Assembly: GCA_025359865.1 (NCBI GenBank)
Contig: JANYDH010000003.1
Coordinates: forward strand, 1 to 64,000
Length of the DNA stretch: 64,000 bases
Direction of reading: 5' to 3'
Origin: Actinomycetes bacterium
GTDB lineage: Bacteria; Actinomycetota; Acidimicrobiia; Acidimicrobiales; Ilumatobacteraceae
Shown: piece by piece, positions 26,112-35,263 of the stretch
Layout of the letters: each line of letters begins with the position of its first letter
How positions within the stretch are numbered: position 1 is the stretch's first letter
Position numbers and translations under genes: made by a program
Notes under the pieces: model-generated
Told to the model about the DNA's origin: nothing
Database searches by the model: none
What the model saw: the letters and a program-made list of their open reading frames with translations, nothing else

Positions 26112-28130
26112 ATGACCATCATCGAACGTCCTTCGCTCACCCCTGTAGTCGCCGGTTCCGGTGTATCTGTAGGCGTGAAGCCATCCCAGGCCTACGGCTC
26201 ACTTCGTCGCCCTGTCAGCTCCACCGGCTGGCGATCATGGGTGTTCACGGTCGACCACAAGAAGCTCGGCATCATGTACGGCGCCGTAGCGATGTTCTTC
26301 TTCCTTGTCGGCGGAGTCGAGGCGCTACTCATCCGTGCGCAACTCGCCGGGCCCAATGGCACGGTGCTGAGCGCCGGGCTGTACAACGAGATGTTCACGA
26401 TGCATGCCACCACGATGGTGTTCTTGTTCGTCATGCCGATGGCAGCCGGATTCGCGAACTACCTCGTGCCGTTACAGATCGGCGCCCGCGACGTGGCGTT
26501 CCCGCGGATGAACGCGTTCGGGTTCTGGTGCTTCCTGTTCGGCGGGATCTTCCTCAATACGTCATGGGTGCTCGGTGGCGCCGCCGACGGCGGGTGGTTC
26601 ATGTACCAGCCCAATGCGAACGCGTTGTTCTCGCCCAGCCATGGCATCGACTTCTGGGGTCTCGGACTACAGATCACCGGCATTGCGTCACTCACGGGTG
26701 CACTCAATCTGATTGTCACCATCCTCAACATGCGTGCACCCGGCATGAAGCTGATGAAGATGCCGATCTTCACGTGGATGATCCTGGTGGTCCAGTTCCT
26801 CCTCGTGTTCGCTATTCCGGTCATCACCGTCGCGTTGTTCCTGCTCATGTTCCAGCGTGCGTTCGGTGCCACATTCTTCGATGTCGGTGCCGGCGCCGAC
26901 CCATTGCTCTGGCAGCATCTGTTCTGGATCTTCGGTCACCCTGAGGTGTACATCCTCGTCTTGCCCAGCTTCGGGATCGTCAGCGAAGTACTTCCGGTGT
27001 TCAGTCGAAAACCGCTGTTCGGCTACCGATTTGTGGTGTTCTCCGGTGCGGCGATCGGCTTCACGGGTTGGGGTGTCTGGGCCCACCACATGTTCGCGAG
27101 CGGTCTCGGTCCGGTCAGCGTTGCCGTGTTTTCGATGTCGACCATGCTGATCGCGATCCCAACCGGCGTCAAGATCGTCAACTGGACGCTTACCTTGTGG
27201 GGCGGCAAGCTGTGGTTCACCACGGCGATGATGTTTGCGATCGGCCTCATCGTCGAGTTCACCATCGGCGGCCTCTCGGGGGTCACCCATGCGGTCGCCC
27301 CAAGCGACACGCAGCAGACAGACACGTATTACATCGTCGCCCACTTCCACTACGTCATCTTCGGTGGAGCGGTTCTTGGGATTTTTTCCGGGTTCTACTA
27401 CTGGTGGCCGAAGATCTTCGGTAAGCGGCTGAGCGAAAAGATCGGCAAGTGGAACTTCTGGGTGACGATCATCGGGATGAACCTCACGTTCGGGCCGATG
27501 CACATCATCGGACTCCAGGGACAGCCTCGTCGAATGATGAACTGGACAGAAGCCCGCGCCGGTGAGGGCTTCTTCAACCTCGGCTTCTGGAACCGAGTTT
27601 CGTCAAGCGGTGCATTCATCCTGGCCTGCGGTGTGGGTCTGTTCCTGATCAACGTGATCGTCACCACACGAAAGGCCGAGAAGGCGCCGCTCGACCCGTG
27701 GGATGCACGCAGTCTCGAATGGATGACGTCGAGCCCGCCGAAAGAACACAACTTCGATTCCATCCCGGTGGTTCATTCTCTCGACGAGTTCTTCCATCGC
27801 AAGTACGAGGAGAATCATGAGACCGGCGAGCTCACCAAGGTCGCCACGGCCGAGGAAGTGCTAGCCGACCTCGAAGCTCACGCCGACGCGCATATCCACA
27901 TGCCGTCGCCGTCGTATTGGCCGATCGTGTTGGCGCTCGCATTACCGATCATGGGCTACGGCATCATCTTCAGTCGGATCCTGATCGTGGTCGGCGGATT
28001 GCTCGTCCTACTGTCAATGTTCGCCTGGACCCTCGAGCCTTCGGTGGCCGACGATACCGATTACGATCCGCCGGGCGACCCACGAGCCGACGACGGTGGC
28101 CCTACGAAGGAGCTCGCTACCCATGTCTGA
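26112..28130 (+). CDS. ctaD: Cytochrome c oxidase subunit I
   Basis: 672-residue catalytic subunit of an aa3-type oxidase. All ligands are present: haem a His in TMHATTMVF, CuB His and the cross-linked Tyr in GHPEVYIL, the CuB pair in WAHHMF, and the two haem His in AHFHYVIFGG. K-channel and D-channel regions look normal. After residue about 560 there is a C-terminal extension with two further helices (YWPIVLALALPIMGYG), seen in many actinobacterial and chloroflexal forms. The ATG at 26112 is preceded by GGAGAGAAC. It overlaps ctaE by eight bases. Confidence 0.96.
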   Translation: MTIIERPSLTPVVAGSGVSVGVKPSQAYGSLRRPVSSTGWRSWVFTVDHKKLGIMYGAVAMFFFLVGGVEALLIRAQLAGPNGTVLSAGLYNEMFTMHATTMVFLFVMPMAAGFANYLVPLQIGARDVAFPRMNAFGFWCFLFGGIFLNTSWVLGGAADGGWFMYQPNANALFSPSHGIDFWGLGLQITGIASLTGALNLIVTILNMRAPGMKLMKMPIFTWMILVVQFLLVFAIPVITVALFLLMFQRAFGATFFDVGAGADPLLWQHLFWIFGHPEVYILVLPSFGIVSEVLPVFSRKPLFGYRFVVFSGAAIGFTGWGVWAHHMFASGLGPVSVAVFSMSTMLIAIPTGVKIVNWTLTLWGGKLWFTTAMMFAIGLIVEFTIGGLSGVTHAVAPSDTQQTDTYYIVAHFHYVIFGGAVLGIFSGFYYWWPKIFGKRLSEKIGKWNFWVTIIGMNLTFGPMHIIGLQGQPRRMMNWTEARAGEGFFNLGFWNRVSSSGAFILACGVGLFLINVIVTTRKAEKAPLDPWDARSLEWMTSSPPKEHNFDSIPVVHSLDEFFHRKYEENHETGELTKVATAEEVLADLEAHADAHIHMPSPSYWPIVLALALPIMGYGIIFSRILIVVGGLLVLLSMFAWTLEPSVADDTDYDPPGDPRADDGGPTKELATHV

Positions 28131-28785
28131 TCTTGCTCTGCAACCCACGCAAGCCAGCGAGGACGTCCACGCTGCGGGCCATGATGATCACGGCAGTCAC
28201 GATGACCACGGTCTCGTCCACGCCACATCGACCGGGCTGAGTAACAACAAATTGGGGATGTGGCTGTTCTTGGGCAGCGAGTGTTTGCTCTTCGGCGGCC
28301 TCATCTCCACGTACATGTTGTACCGCGGCCGTCACTCTGCGAATCTCGGCCCTGACCAGATCTACGACATCCCATTCACCTCGGTCAGCAGCTTCGTGTT
28401 GCTGATGAGCTCGCTGACGATGGTGCTCGCTGTCACGTCGGCGCAACGCCGCGATGAACGCCGAATGAACCTGTGGCTCACTATCACCGCACTGCTCGGT
28501 GCCACGTTTGTCGGAGGTCAGGTATACGAGTTCACCTCGTTTTACCACGAGGGCCTTGGGTTCACGACAAGCTTGTTCGGGTCGAGCTTCTACACACTTA
28601 CTGGATTCCACGGTGTGCACGTCACCGTCGGCATCATCATGTTGATGGCGCTCGTCGGGATCAACAAGCGCGGCCGCATCCCCGGTGACCGGGCCGAAGT
28701 CGTCGAGCTGGTGGGGCTGTACTGGCACTTCGTCGACATCATCTGGATCCTCATCTTCACCCTCGTTTACCTGATCCCATCATGA
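28123..28785 (+). CDS. ctaE: Cytochrome c oxidase subunit III
   Basis: 220-residue membrane subunit with a His/Asp-rich N-terminal tail (residues 16-32), then five helices with conserved FLGSECLLFGGL, VGGQVYEF, GFHGVHVTVG and YWHFVDIIWI. These polar residues, lost in the paralogue at 23084, mark it as the functional subunit. The ATG at 28123 lies inside the end of ctaD and has AAGGAG upstream. It overlaps ctaF by four bases. The His-rich tail may buffer copper or zinc; that is a guess. Confidence 0.95.
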   Translation: MSDLALQPTQASEDVHAAGHDDHGSHDDHGLVHATSTGLSNNKLGMWLFLGSECLLFGGLISTYMLYRGRHSANLGPDQIYDIPFTSVSSFVLLMSSLTMVLAVTSAQRRDERRMNLWLTITALLGATFVGGQVYEFTSFYHEGLGFTTSLFGSSFYTLTGFHGVHVTVGIIMLMALVGINKRGRIPGDRAEVVELVGLYWHFVDIIWILIFTLVYLIPS

Positions 28786-29120
28786 GCGCGACCACCGAGC
28801 ATCTCGAACGCGCTGGCCACGATTCGGACGGCCACGACTACGTCGAACATCATCCCGACAGCTTCTATGTCAAGATCGCATTGGCGCTTGCGCTGCTCAC
28901 GGGGCTCGAAGTCACGCTCACCTACGTCGATATCGGTGCGTTGTTCTTGCCGCTCCTGCTCACCTTGATGGTGATCAAGTTCTTCATGGTCGTGTTGTTC
29001 TTCATGCACTTGAAGTTCGACAGCAAGTGGTTCAGTTTCTTGTTCTACACGGGACTCGGGCTTGCGGTGGGGGTTTACCTTGCCTTTCTCGCCACGTTCC
29101 GATTCTTCATGTCGAGTTAG
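28782..29120 (+). CDS. ctaF: Cytochrome c oxidase subunit IV
   Basis: 112-residue small subunit with three helices and the family pattern VIKFFMVVLFFMHLKFDSKW. The N-terminal 28 residues are His/Asp-rich, like those of CtaE. The start overlaps the ctaE stop (ATGA). It stabilises the oxidase complex in related bacteria. Confidence 0.9.
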   Translation: MSATTEHLERAGHDSDGHDYVEHHPDSFYVKIALALALLTGLEVTLTYVDIGALFLPLLLTLMVIKFFMVVLFFMHLKFDSKWFSFLFYTGLGLAVGVYLAFLATFRFFMSS

Positions 29121-29134
29121 GTTTGGAGCGGCCC

Positions 29135-30088
29135 ATGTTTGCCCAATTTGCCACTATCGGCGTTGCGGATCCGTGGAAGTTCCAGCCGCACCCCGAGGTC
29201 TGGGCGCTAGTCGTGTTCCTCATCGGCGCCTACATTTACATGATTCGGGTGATCGGGCCTCGCGCAGTGCCCGTCGGGCAGTTAGCCGTCTCACATCGAC
29301 AGGTGGCGGCGTTCGTCGGAGCGATCGCCCTACTGTGGTTCGGGGCCGACTGGCCGGTGCACGATATTGGCGAGAACTACCTCTACTCGGTGCACATGTT
29401 TCAGCACATGATCTTCAGCTACTTCGTTCCGCCGCTGGCGTTGATGGCTACTCCTGAGTGGATGTGGAGGGCGCTTGTCGGCACTGGCCGGTTCTACCGA
29501 GTGACGTCAAAGTTGGCGAAGCCCATCGTTGCCGGTGTCATCTTCAACGTCGTGGTGATGGTTACCCACGTGCCGGGAGTTGTCAATGCCGCTACAACCA
29601 ACGGACCGCTGCACTACACGCTGCACCTGTTGGTGATGCTCACCGCAATGCTGATGTGGGTACCGGTGGTCGGACCGTTCAAGGAATGGCAGATCGGTGC
29701 CGGGGCAAAGTCGATCTACTTGTTCTTGATGAGTGTGGTTCCAACGGTGCCGGCAGCGTGGCTCACGTTTGCCGAGGGAACCGTGTATTCCCACTATCGC
29801 CAGCCCGTGCGGGTATGGGGGCTCACTGTCACCAACGACCAGCAATTGGCTGGCGCGATCATGAAGATCTTCGGCGGTTTGTACCTCTGGAGCATCGTCA
29901 TCTTCTTGTTCTTCAAACGGTTCGGTCACGGTGATGAGATGGAGAACTCGTACATGCACCCTGACCGCGTTGATACGTTGGCAGCGTTGGAAGATGCTCA
30001 AGAGACGCTGACCTACGAGCAGGTAGCCGAGGCGTTCGAGCGCAGCGCGCCGGCGTTAGTCGAATCGAAACAGGCGCCGAGCGAGTAG
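29135..30088 (+). CDS. ctaG: Cytochrome c oxidase assembly protein, CtaG (caa3) family
   Basis: 317-residue membrane protein with about seven helices. Family features are the His-rich MFQHMIFSYFVPPLAL, VTHVPGVVNAA and LHLLVMLTAMLMWVPVVGP, and the SHYRQPVRVWGLT-NDQQLAG region. It is needed for oxidase assembly in Gram-positive bacteria, probably through copper insertion. GGAG six bases before the ATG at 29135 fixes the start. It closes the oxidase operon; its last 33 bases overlap the convergent ABC permease gene. Confidence 0.92.
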   Translation: MFAQFATIGVADPWKFQPHPEVWALVVFLIGAYIYMIRVIGPRAVPVGQLAVSHRQVAAFVGAIALLWFGADWPVHDIGENYLYSVHMFQHMIFSYFVPPLALMATPEWMWRALVGTGRFYRVTSKLAKPIVAGVIFNVVVMVTHVPGVVNAATTNGPLHYTLHLLVMLTAMLMWVPVVGPFKEWQIGAGAKSIYLFLMSVVPTVPAAWLTFAEGTVYSHYRQPVRVWGLTVTNDQQLAGAIMKIFGGLYLWSIVIFLFFKRFGHGDEMENSYMHPDRVDTLAALEDAQETLTYEQVAEAFERSAPALVESKQAPSE

Positions 30089-30781
30089 CGGTGTCGCGAC
30101 CGCCCACACCGCCAACACGATCCAACTCTGTCCGGGCCGATCGCCGAGCCCGCTGAGCGTGTCACGCAATACGTCGGCCAACGCTCCCGATGGCAACATC
30201 CGAGCAGCAATACGGAGCGCGGACGGAAGCTTGGCGAACGGGATCACCATCCCGCCGAGTAGCAACAATACGAGGAAGAGACCGTTCTGCACAGCGAGGT
30301 TGATCTCGCCGCGGAGCCGCCCGGCAAGCGAGAGCCCGATTCCGGCGAACGCCATGGTGCCCAACACCACGCCTGCGATGCCGAGGAGCCAGTTCGGCGA
30401 GTCGGGACGCCACCCGAGCGCGTAGGCGACCGGCACGAGCACGGCAAACTGCACCAGTTCGACCACCACCACACCGACGATCTTGGCTACCACCAACCGT
30501 GTCTGGCCGAGCGGTGTTGCACCAAGCCGCTTCAAGACGTGATACATCCGCTCGAACCCGGTCCCGATACCCAAGCTGACCATGGCCGTACTCATCACCG
30601 CCAGCGCTAGCACCCCGGGCGCCAGAAAATCGACGGGGTGGTCGGTGCCGGTGGGAAGCACATCGACCAGGCTGAAGAACACGAGAAGCAACACGGGAAT
30701 GCCGAGCGTGAGCAACAGTTGCTCGCTGTTACGACTGACCAGGCGCACTTCCGTGCGGATCTGGGTCGTGAGCCGGCTCAT
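30056..30781 (-). CDS. ABC-2 type transporter permease
   Basis: 241-residue permease with six hydrophobic helices; FERMYHVLKRLGATPLGQTRL is the amphipathic coupling segment typical of daunorubicin/DrrB-like ABC-2 permeases. The frame extends 34 codons upstream over the ATPase gene, but the ATG at 30781 overlaps the ATPase stop by four bases and is clearly the start. The cargo is unknown; placing next to the oxidase genes hints at a respiratory link but could be chance. Confidence 0.87.
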   Translation of the reverse strand: MSRLTTQIRTEVRLVSRNSEQLLLTLGIPVLLLVFFSLVDVLPTGTDHPVDFLAPGVLALAVMSTAMVSLGIGTGFERMYHVLKRLGATPLGQTRLVVAKIVGVVVVELVQFAVLVPVAYALGWRPDSPNWLLGIAGVVLGTMAFAGIGLSLAGRLRGEINLAVQNGLFLVLLLLGGMVIPFAKLPSALRIAARMLPSGALADVLRDTLSGLGDRPGQSWIVLAVWAVATPLLARRLFRFD

Positions 30782-31698
30782 CGTTCGGCTTCCGAGCCGC
30801 TGGTGAGCCGCCGAAACACGTCTTCGAGCCGTTGAGCCCCGGCGCGCACATCGAGTAGCGGATGTCCCTGGTCGGCGAGCCACCCGGCGAGCTGTGCCAT
30901 CAGCTTCGGGTGTGGGGGAGCGTCAACCACGTAGACATCGGCGCCGACCCTGCTGACGACGATGCCGATCGAGGCCGCCATGGCGAGGAGATCGATGTCG
31001 GGAGCACTCCGGAAGCGGATCTCGTCATAGCCGCTGCGTAGCTCGGAAAGCGTGCCGTTGGCGATCACCTGGCCGGCATCAAAAATGACCACTCGGTCGG
31101 CCACGCGTTCGGCCTCGTCGAGTTCATGGGTGGCCAACACCACAGCGCATCCCTGATCAGCGAGATCGCGGACGATGGTGCGGATGGTGTCGCGGCCGTG
31201 AACGTCGACGCCAGACGTCGGTTCGTCGAGGAACGCAACGTCGGGACGCGCCGCCAACACAAGCGCGAGCGACAGCCGTTGCTTTTCGCCGCCGCTCAGC
31301 CTGCGCCAGGTGGACGAGGCACGCTCGCCGAGGCCGACGAGCTCGACCAGCTTGTGCGGGTTGACACCGCGGTCGTACAGCTCGCAGTAGTGCCGCACCG
31401 TCTCGGCCACCCGTGCACTCGGATAGACACCGCCGTCTTGCAACATCACACCCATTCGCTCGCTGAGCCGGCGTTGCTGCAAGGCGGGGTCGAGGCCCAG
31501 CACACTCACCGATCCGGCTGAGGCGTGGCGGAAGCCCTCGCATACCTCGATCGTGGATGTCTTGCCGGCGCCGTTGGGGCCGAGCACGGCCGTCACCTCG
31601 CCGGCGTTGGCAGTGAACGACACACCGTCAACGGCTGTGATGTTGCCGTATCGCACGACCAGCGAGTCGACCACCACTGTCGCCTCGGTCGCGCCCAT
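30778..31698 (-). CDS. ABC transporter ATP-binding protein, DrrA-like
   Basis: 306-residue ATPase with Walker A GPNGAGKTST, Q-loop MLQDGGVYPS, signature LSGGEKQRLSLAL, Walker B VAFLDEPTSG and the switch His in LATHELDEAERVADR. The C-terminal 80 residues match the extension of drug/lipid exporter ATPases. It is translationally coupled to the permease gene after it and diverges from serS with 55 bp between starts. Confidence 0.93.
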   Translation of the reverse strand: MGATEATVVVDSLVVRYGNITAVDGVSFTANAGEVTAVLGPNGAGKTSTIEVCEGFRHASAGSVSVLGLDPALQQRRLSERMGVMLQDGGVYPSARVAETVRHYCELYDRGVNPHKLVELVGLGERASSTWRRLSGGEKQRLSLALVLAARPDVAFLDEPTSGVDVHGRDTIRTIVRDLADQGCAVVLATHELDEAERVADRVVIFDAGQVIANGTLSELRSGYDEIRFRSAPDIDLLAMAASIGIVVSRVGADVYVVDAPPHPKLMAQLAGWLADQGHPLLDVRAGAQRLEDVFRRLTSGSEAER

Positions 31699-31753
31699 AT
31701 CACCCGACCTTATCGACCGGTCTCGGCAACCCCTCCAGCGCTACCCTGGAGAC

Positions 31754-33046
31754 GTGATCGACATCCGCCTGCTCCGCAACGAGCCCGCTACCGTTCGTGC
31801 TGCGTTGGCCCGTCGCGGCAATCCAGAACTGCTTGTCCAGGCCGATGCGGTGTTGGATCTCGATGCGCATTCGCGTGACATCGTCGCGCATCGCGATTCC
31901 CTGCGTGCCGAGGTCAATGAAGTTTCGAAACAGGTCGGCGCGCTACTTAAAGCCGGCGACGTCGAAGCGGCAGAGAAATTGCAGGACATCAGTCGGTCGC
32001 TCGGTGACGATCAGCGACGCCTGGCGGCCGAGTACGACGAGTTGCAGGCGTCGATTCGTGACCTGCTGCTGAGACTTCCCAACCTGCCGCACCCCGACGC
32101 CCCTGATGGTGCGGGCGAAGCCGACAATCCGGTCGTCAAGGGACCGGTCAACATGCCGGCTGAGTTCGGAACCCACCAACGGGTGCCCCACTGGGAGTCG
32201 GCAACTGCGCTCGGTATTCTCGACAACGAGCGTGCCACCAAGATCAGCGGTGCGATGTTCACCATGCAACGCGGGCTCGGCGCGATGCTGTCGCGGGCCC
32301 TGTGCCAGTACGCGCTCGATCAGATGGCCGACGCGTTCGAAGAGATCCGTCCGCCGTCTCTCGTGACGACGGCAACGCTCACCGCCACTGGCCAATTGCC
32401 CAAGTTCGCCGACGATGCGTATTCGATCGAGCGCGACGACCTGTGGTGCATCCCCACAGCAGAGGTGCCGCTCACGTCGATCTACGCAGGTGAGGTGCTC
32501 GACGAGGTGCAGCTGCCAATCCGGATGACGGCGTATTCGCCGTGCTACCGCCGCGAGGCAGGTTCGGCCGGCCGTGATACTCGTGGCATGCTCCGTGCCC
32601 ACGAGTTCGACAAGGTCGAAATCTTGGCGGTGGCATCACCCGAGCAGGGTCCGGCATTGTTGAACGAGTTCGTCGGCCGGGCCGAGGCGCTCATCGCCGG
32701 ACTCGAACTGCCGTACCGGATCATCGAGATCTGCACCGGCGACATGGGCCAGAGTCATCACCGCAGCTTCGACATCGAGGTGTACGCGCCTGGTTGCGAT
32801 AGCTGGCTCGAGGTCAGCTCGGTGAGCTGGTTCAGTGACTATCAGGCTCGCCGTGCCGACATTCGGTACCGGGTGGCCGGCGAGAAGGGCACTCGTATCG
32901 CGAATACCCTCAACGGCTCGGCGCTGGCCGTGCCGCGGGTTTGGGCCGCCATCATCGAGAACCACCGTCAACCCGATGGCAGCATCGCCATTCCAGCAGT
33001 ACTGCGCCCCTACCTGCGCGGCACCGTGTCGATACCCTCGCGTTGA
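31754..33046 (+). CDS. serS: Seryl-tRNA synthetase
   Basis: 430-residue class II synthetase that charges tRNA-Ser. The N-terminal coiled-coil arm (residues about 25-105) precedes the catalytic core with motif 2 (YRREAGSAGRDTRGMLRAHE), the Ser-binding TAEVPL and motif 3 (LNGSALAVPRVWAAIIEN). The frame is open further upstream over the divergent ABC gene; the GTG at 31754, with GGAG just before it, gives the standard VIDIRLLRNEP N-terminus. The stop lies in the first unit of a 15-bp tandem repeat. Confidence 0.95.
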   Translation: MIDIRLLRNEPATVRAALARRGNPELLVQADAVLDLDAHSRDIVAHRDSLRAEVNEVSKQVGALLKAGDVEAAEKLQDISRSLGDDQRRLAAEYDELQASIRDLLLRLPNLPHPDAPDGAGEADNPVVKGPVNMPAEFGTHQRVPHWESATALGILDNERATKISGAMFTMQRGLGAMLSRALCQYALDQMADAFEEIRPPSLVTTATLTATGQLPKFADDAYSIERDDLWCIPTAEVPLTSIYAGEVLDEVQLPIRMTAYSPCYRREAGSAGRDTRGMLRAHEFDKVEILAVASPEQGPALLNEFVGRAEALIAGLELPYRIIEICTGDMGQSHHRSFDIEVYAPGCDSWLEVSSVSWFSDYQARRADIRYRVAGEKGTRIANTLNGSALAVPRVWAAIIENHRQPDGSIAIPAVLRPYLRGTVSIPSR

Positions 33047-33085
33047 CGAACACAGCGTTGACGAACACAGCGTTGACCAGCACAG
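33041..33085. repeat. 15-bp tandem repeat, three units
   Basis: CGTTGACGAACACAG occurs twice and once with two changes. The serS stop codon is in the first unit, and pdxH starts 20 bp after the last. Confidence 0.9.
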
Positions 33086-33104
33086 TGATGAAGGGATGGG
33101 CCAC

Positions 33105-33746
33105 ATGAGCGATCTGGCCTCACATCGGACCGAGTATGAAACTGCCGGGCTCGACGTCGGCGATCTCGACCCAGAACCGATCACACAATGGCATCTGTGG
33201 TTTGCCCAGGCAGTCGATGCCGGCTGCGTCGAGCCAAATGCCTTTGTGCTCGGCACGGTCGATGCTGATGGTTCCCCTCAGTCACGGTATCTGCTCGCCC
33301 GTGGAGCGGATCCGCGTGGATTTTCGTTCTTCACCAACTACGAATCGGCAAAGAGCATCGAGATGACCGCCCGTCCAGCGGCGAGCCTGCTGTTCAGTTG
33401 GCTCCAGTTGCACCGCCAGGTGCGTATCGTCGGCGGCGTCGAGCGGGTGCCCGAGTCCGAGAGCGACGAGTATTTCGCGAGCAGACCGCGAATGTCGCAG
33501 ATTGGTGCCTGGGCGTCGCCGCAGTCCACGGTGTTGAACAGCCGGCACGAGCTCGACCGCCGGGTCGCCGAGGCAGTTGCCAGGTTCGAAGGCGATGGTC
33601 TGGTGCCGCGTCCTGCGCACTGGGGAGGGTGGCTACTCAAGCCCACAGTGGTCGAGTTCTGGCAGGGCAGGCCGAGCCGTCTGCACGATCGTCTGCGTTA
33701 CCGGCTGGTCGGCGGTCAGTGGCTGATCGAGCGCCTAGCCCCTTGA
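33105..33746 (+). CDS. pdxH: Pyridoxamine 5'-phosphate oxidase
   Basis: FMN enzyme that makes pyridoxal 5'-phosphate. The 213 residues show SQSRYLLARG-type FMN binding (here QSRYLLARGADPRGFSFFTN), YESAKSIEM, the LFSWLQLHRQVRIVG strand, SRPRMSQIGAWASPQS and the C-terminal RLRYRLVGGQWLIERLAP. The ATG at 33105 has AAGGG at nine bases; an ATG at 33096 is also possible. The product is the cofactor of the PLP decarboxylase encoded 9 kb away, but no operon links them. Confidence 0.95.
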   Translation: MSDLASHRTEYETAGLDVGDLDPEPITQWHLWFAQAVDAGCVEPNAFVLGTVDADGSPQSRYLLARGADPRGFSFFTNYESAKSIEMTARPAASLLFSWLQLHRQVRIVGGVERVPESESDEYFASRPRMSQIGAWASPQSTVLNSRHELDRRVAEAVARFEGDGLVPRPAHWGGWLLKPTVVEFWQGRPSRLHDRLRYRLVGGQWLIERLAP

Positions 33747-33747
33747 A

Positions 33748-33788
33748 TCAGCCGTCGTACCTCTCAGCCGTCGTACCTCTCAGCCGTC
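33748..33788. repeat. 16-bp tandem repeat, two and a half units
   Basis: TCAGCCGTCGTACCTC is repeated directly after the pdxH stop and runs into the 3' end of the convergent hydrolase gene, whose stop lies at the start of the second unit. Confidence 0.9.
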
Positions 33789-34399
33789 TTGCCGCTGCCG
33801 TCCCAGGTTTCGACGGCATGAACGAGACCCTGCACGAGTGACTCTGTGTGTGGTGCGAGCCCCGGCCCCTCCCAATCCCAGAACAGTGGCGTGGTGCCGC
33901 GCACCCGCGGCGGTAGTTCGATCTGGACGCCCTGGTTGCGTGGCAGATTGACAGGATTGAGGTCGTGCAAACCGCGTAACTCGCTGGGGATCCGGTCGAG
34001 GTCGGTGGCTACCTCGTATGCCGGTAGCCGAGGGCGCAGCGAACGCCCGATGTGCTCGGCGAGGTCGCGATTCTGTCCGCCGACCAGCAGGGTGGTGAAG
34101 TAGCCGCGCCGCCCGAACCCGTGGATGGTAATCACGATGTCGACGTGGTCGAGGAACGTGGCGAGCGTGGCCGAGGCATCGGGTGAGACTTTGGTGGAGG
34201 GGATGTGCCACTCGAGCCCCTGTGGCTGGTGCACGCCGTAGTAGCTCGAACCGCTGCGATCAGCCGCCGCGCCCGCGATCACGTCGGTCATCTCTTCCAA
34301 CGATCCGCCGTGGTAGGCCATGAACCCGAAGCGGCTGCGCAACTCGCACACTTCATCCACGCCAGGGGTAGCGAGCAGTTCCTCGAAGGCACTGCTCAC
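33764..34399 (-). CDS. Poly-gamma-glutamate hydrolase-like protein
   Basis: 211-residue protein matching the poly-gamma-glutamate hydrolase (PghP-like) family: MAYHGGSLEEMTD with a metal-type His and Glu, VDIVITIHGFGRRG, LVGGQNRDLAEHI, RGLHDLNPVNL and VQIELPPRVRG. These enzymes, first known from phages of Bacillus, are Zn peptidases of the carboxypeptidase fold. No signal peptide is seen, so the role may be intracellular or in turnover of a gamma-glutamyl compound. The GTG start at 34399 lies in a 14-bp repeat. It is the third gene of a run tlpA-ccdA-hydrolase, 24 bp after ccdA. Confidence 0.8.
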   Translation of the reverse strand: MSSAFEELLATPGVDEVCELRSRFGFMAYHGGSLEEMTDVIAGAAADRSGSSYYGVHQPQGLEWHIPSTKVSPDASATLATFLDHVDIVITIHGFGRRGYFTTLLVGGQNRDLAEHIGRSLRPRLPAYEVATDLDRIPSELRGLHDLNPVNLPRNQGVQIELPPRVRGTTPLFWDWEGPGLAPHTESLVQGLVHAVETWDGSGKTAERYDG

Positions 34400-34426
34400 T
34401 TGGGCCAGCTCACTTGGGCCAGCTCA
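34395..34426. repeat. 14-bp tandem repeat
   Basis: CTCACTTGGGCCAG occurs twice plus a partial unit and joins the ccdA stop to the start codon of the hydrolase gene. It may come from a duplication that pushed the two genes apart. Confidence 0.85.
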
Positions 34427-35263
34427 TTCGGTGCTGGTCCGGTGCGCTCGCCGGCTGAGGTTTGCGTACGCCACCGCAGTGCCGACAACGATCACGAGCG
34501 CGAGCGTGACGACACGCCAGTTCTCGTTGAGGAAGTTTTGTGCCTGAGTCTGGACCCGCTGCACCGCGTCGGTGATGGGGTCGCCTTCTTCGTTGATGTC
34601 GACTCGCCAGAAGTACCACAGCAGGTAGGCGCCGGAGAGCAGCACGAACGCTCCGGCCACCATCTCGACGTACTGCATCCCGTGGCGGAGCACCTTCAAC
34701 AGCCCGACGTTGGCCAGCGCAAGCGCAACGGTGAGCGCACTGACCAGCATGGCCATGCCCAGCCCGTAGAACACGACGTTGGTGACACCAGCCGCGTAGC
34801 CGGCCCGGCGGACGGTGCCGAACAAGGTGGTCATGAACAACCCGATGGTGCAGCCGATCGAGGCAACGGCGTAGGCGATGCCGTAGACGAACATCGACTT
34901 CACCGTGCGGTCACGGCCGCCGGCATCGATCTTCGGAGTGGAGACCGGTAAGCGGTATCCGAACAGCATCGCAATGCCGAGCACGATCAGCACGACACCG
35001 ATCCCGGCCGTCGCGTACTTGGCGTTCTCGGCGATCCACCCGGTGAAGAATCGGGTGACGGTTCCGACGACGAAGAACACCGTCAGGAATCCGGCTGACA
35101 CAGCAGCGCTGACCAGCAGCGCGCGACCGATGGGTGCTCGTTGCGCGCCGGCGTCGCTGTTGGAAAGACCGAGGAAATACAGCAGGTAGGTGGGTAGGAG
35201 CACAAATCCACACGGGTTGACCGCCGCGACCATGCCGGTGATGAAACTCAGCGACAGGTTCAT
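34424..35263 (-). CDS. ccdA: Cytochrome c biogenesis membrane protein CcdA
   Basis: 279-residue membrane thiol transporter. It passes reducing equivalents from cytoplasmic thioredoxin to extracytoplasmic thiol proteins. The redox Cys pair is visible: AAVNPCGFVLLPTYLLYFLG in helix 1 and VASIGCTIGLFM in helix 4. Six helices plus an extra C-terminal helix are present. The ATG overlaps the tlpA stop by four bases, so CcdA and TlpA are made together, a standard pair for cytochrome c and CuA-site maturation. Confidence 0.92.
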   Translation of the reverse strand: MNLSLSFITGMVAAVNPCGFVLLPTYLLYFLGLSNSDAGAQRAPIGRALLVSAAVSAGFLTVFFVVGTVTRFFTGWIAENAKYATAGIGVVLIVLGIAMLFGYRLPVSTPKIDAGGRDRTVKSMFVYGIAYAVASIGCTIGLFMTTLFGTVRRAGYAAGVTNVVFYGLGMAMLVSALTVALALANVGLLKVLRHGMQYVEMVAGAFVLLSGAYLLWYFWRVDINEEGDPITDAVQRVQTQAQNFLNENWRVVTLALVIVVGTAVAYANLSRRAHRTSTE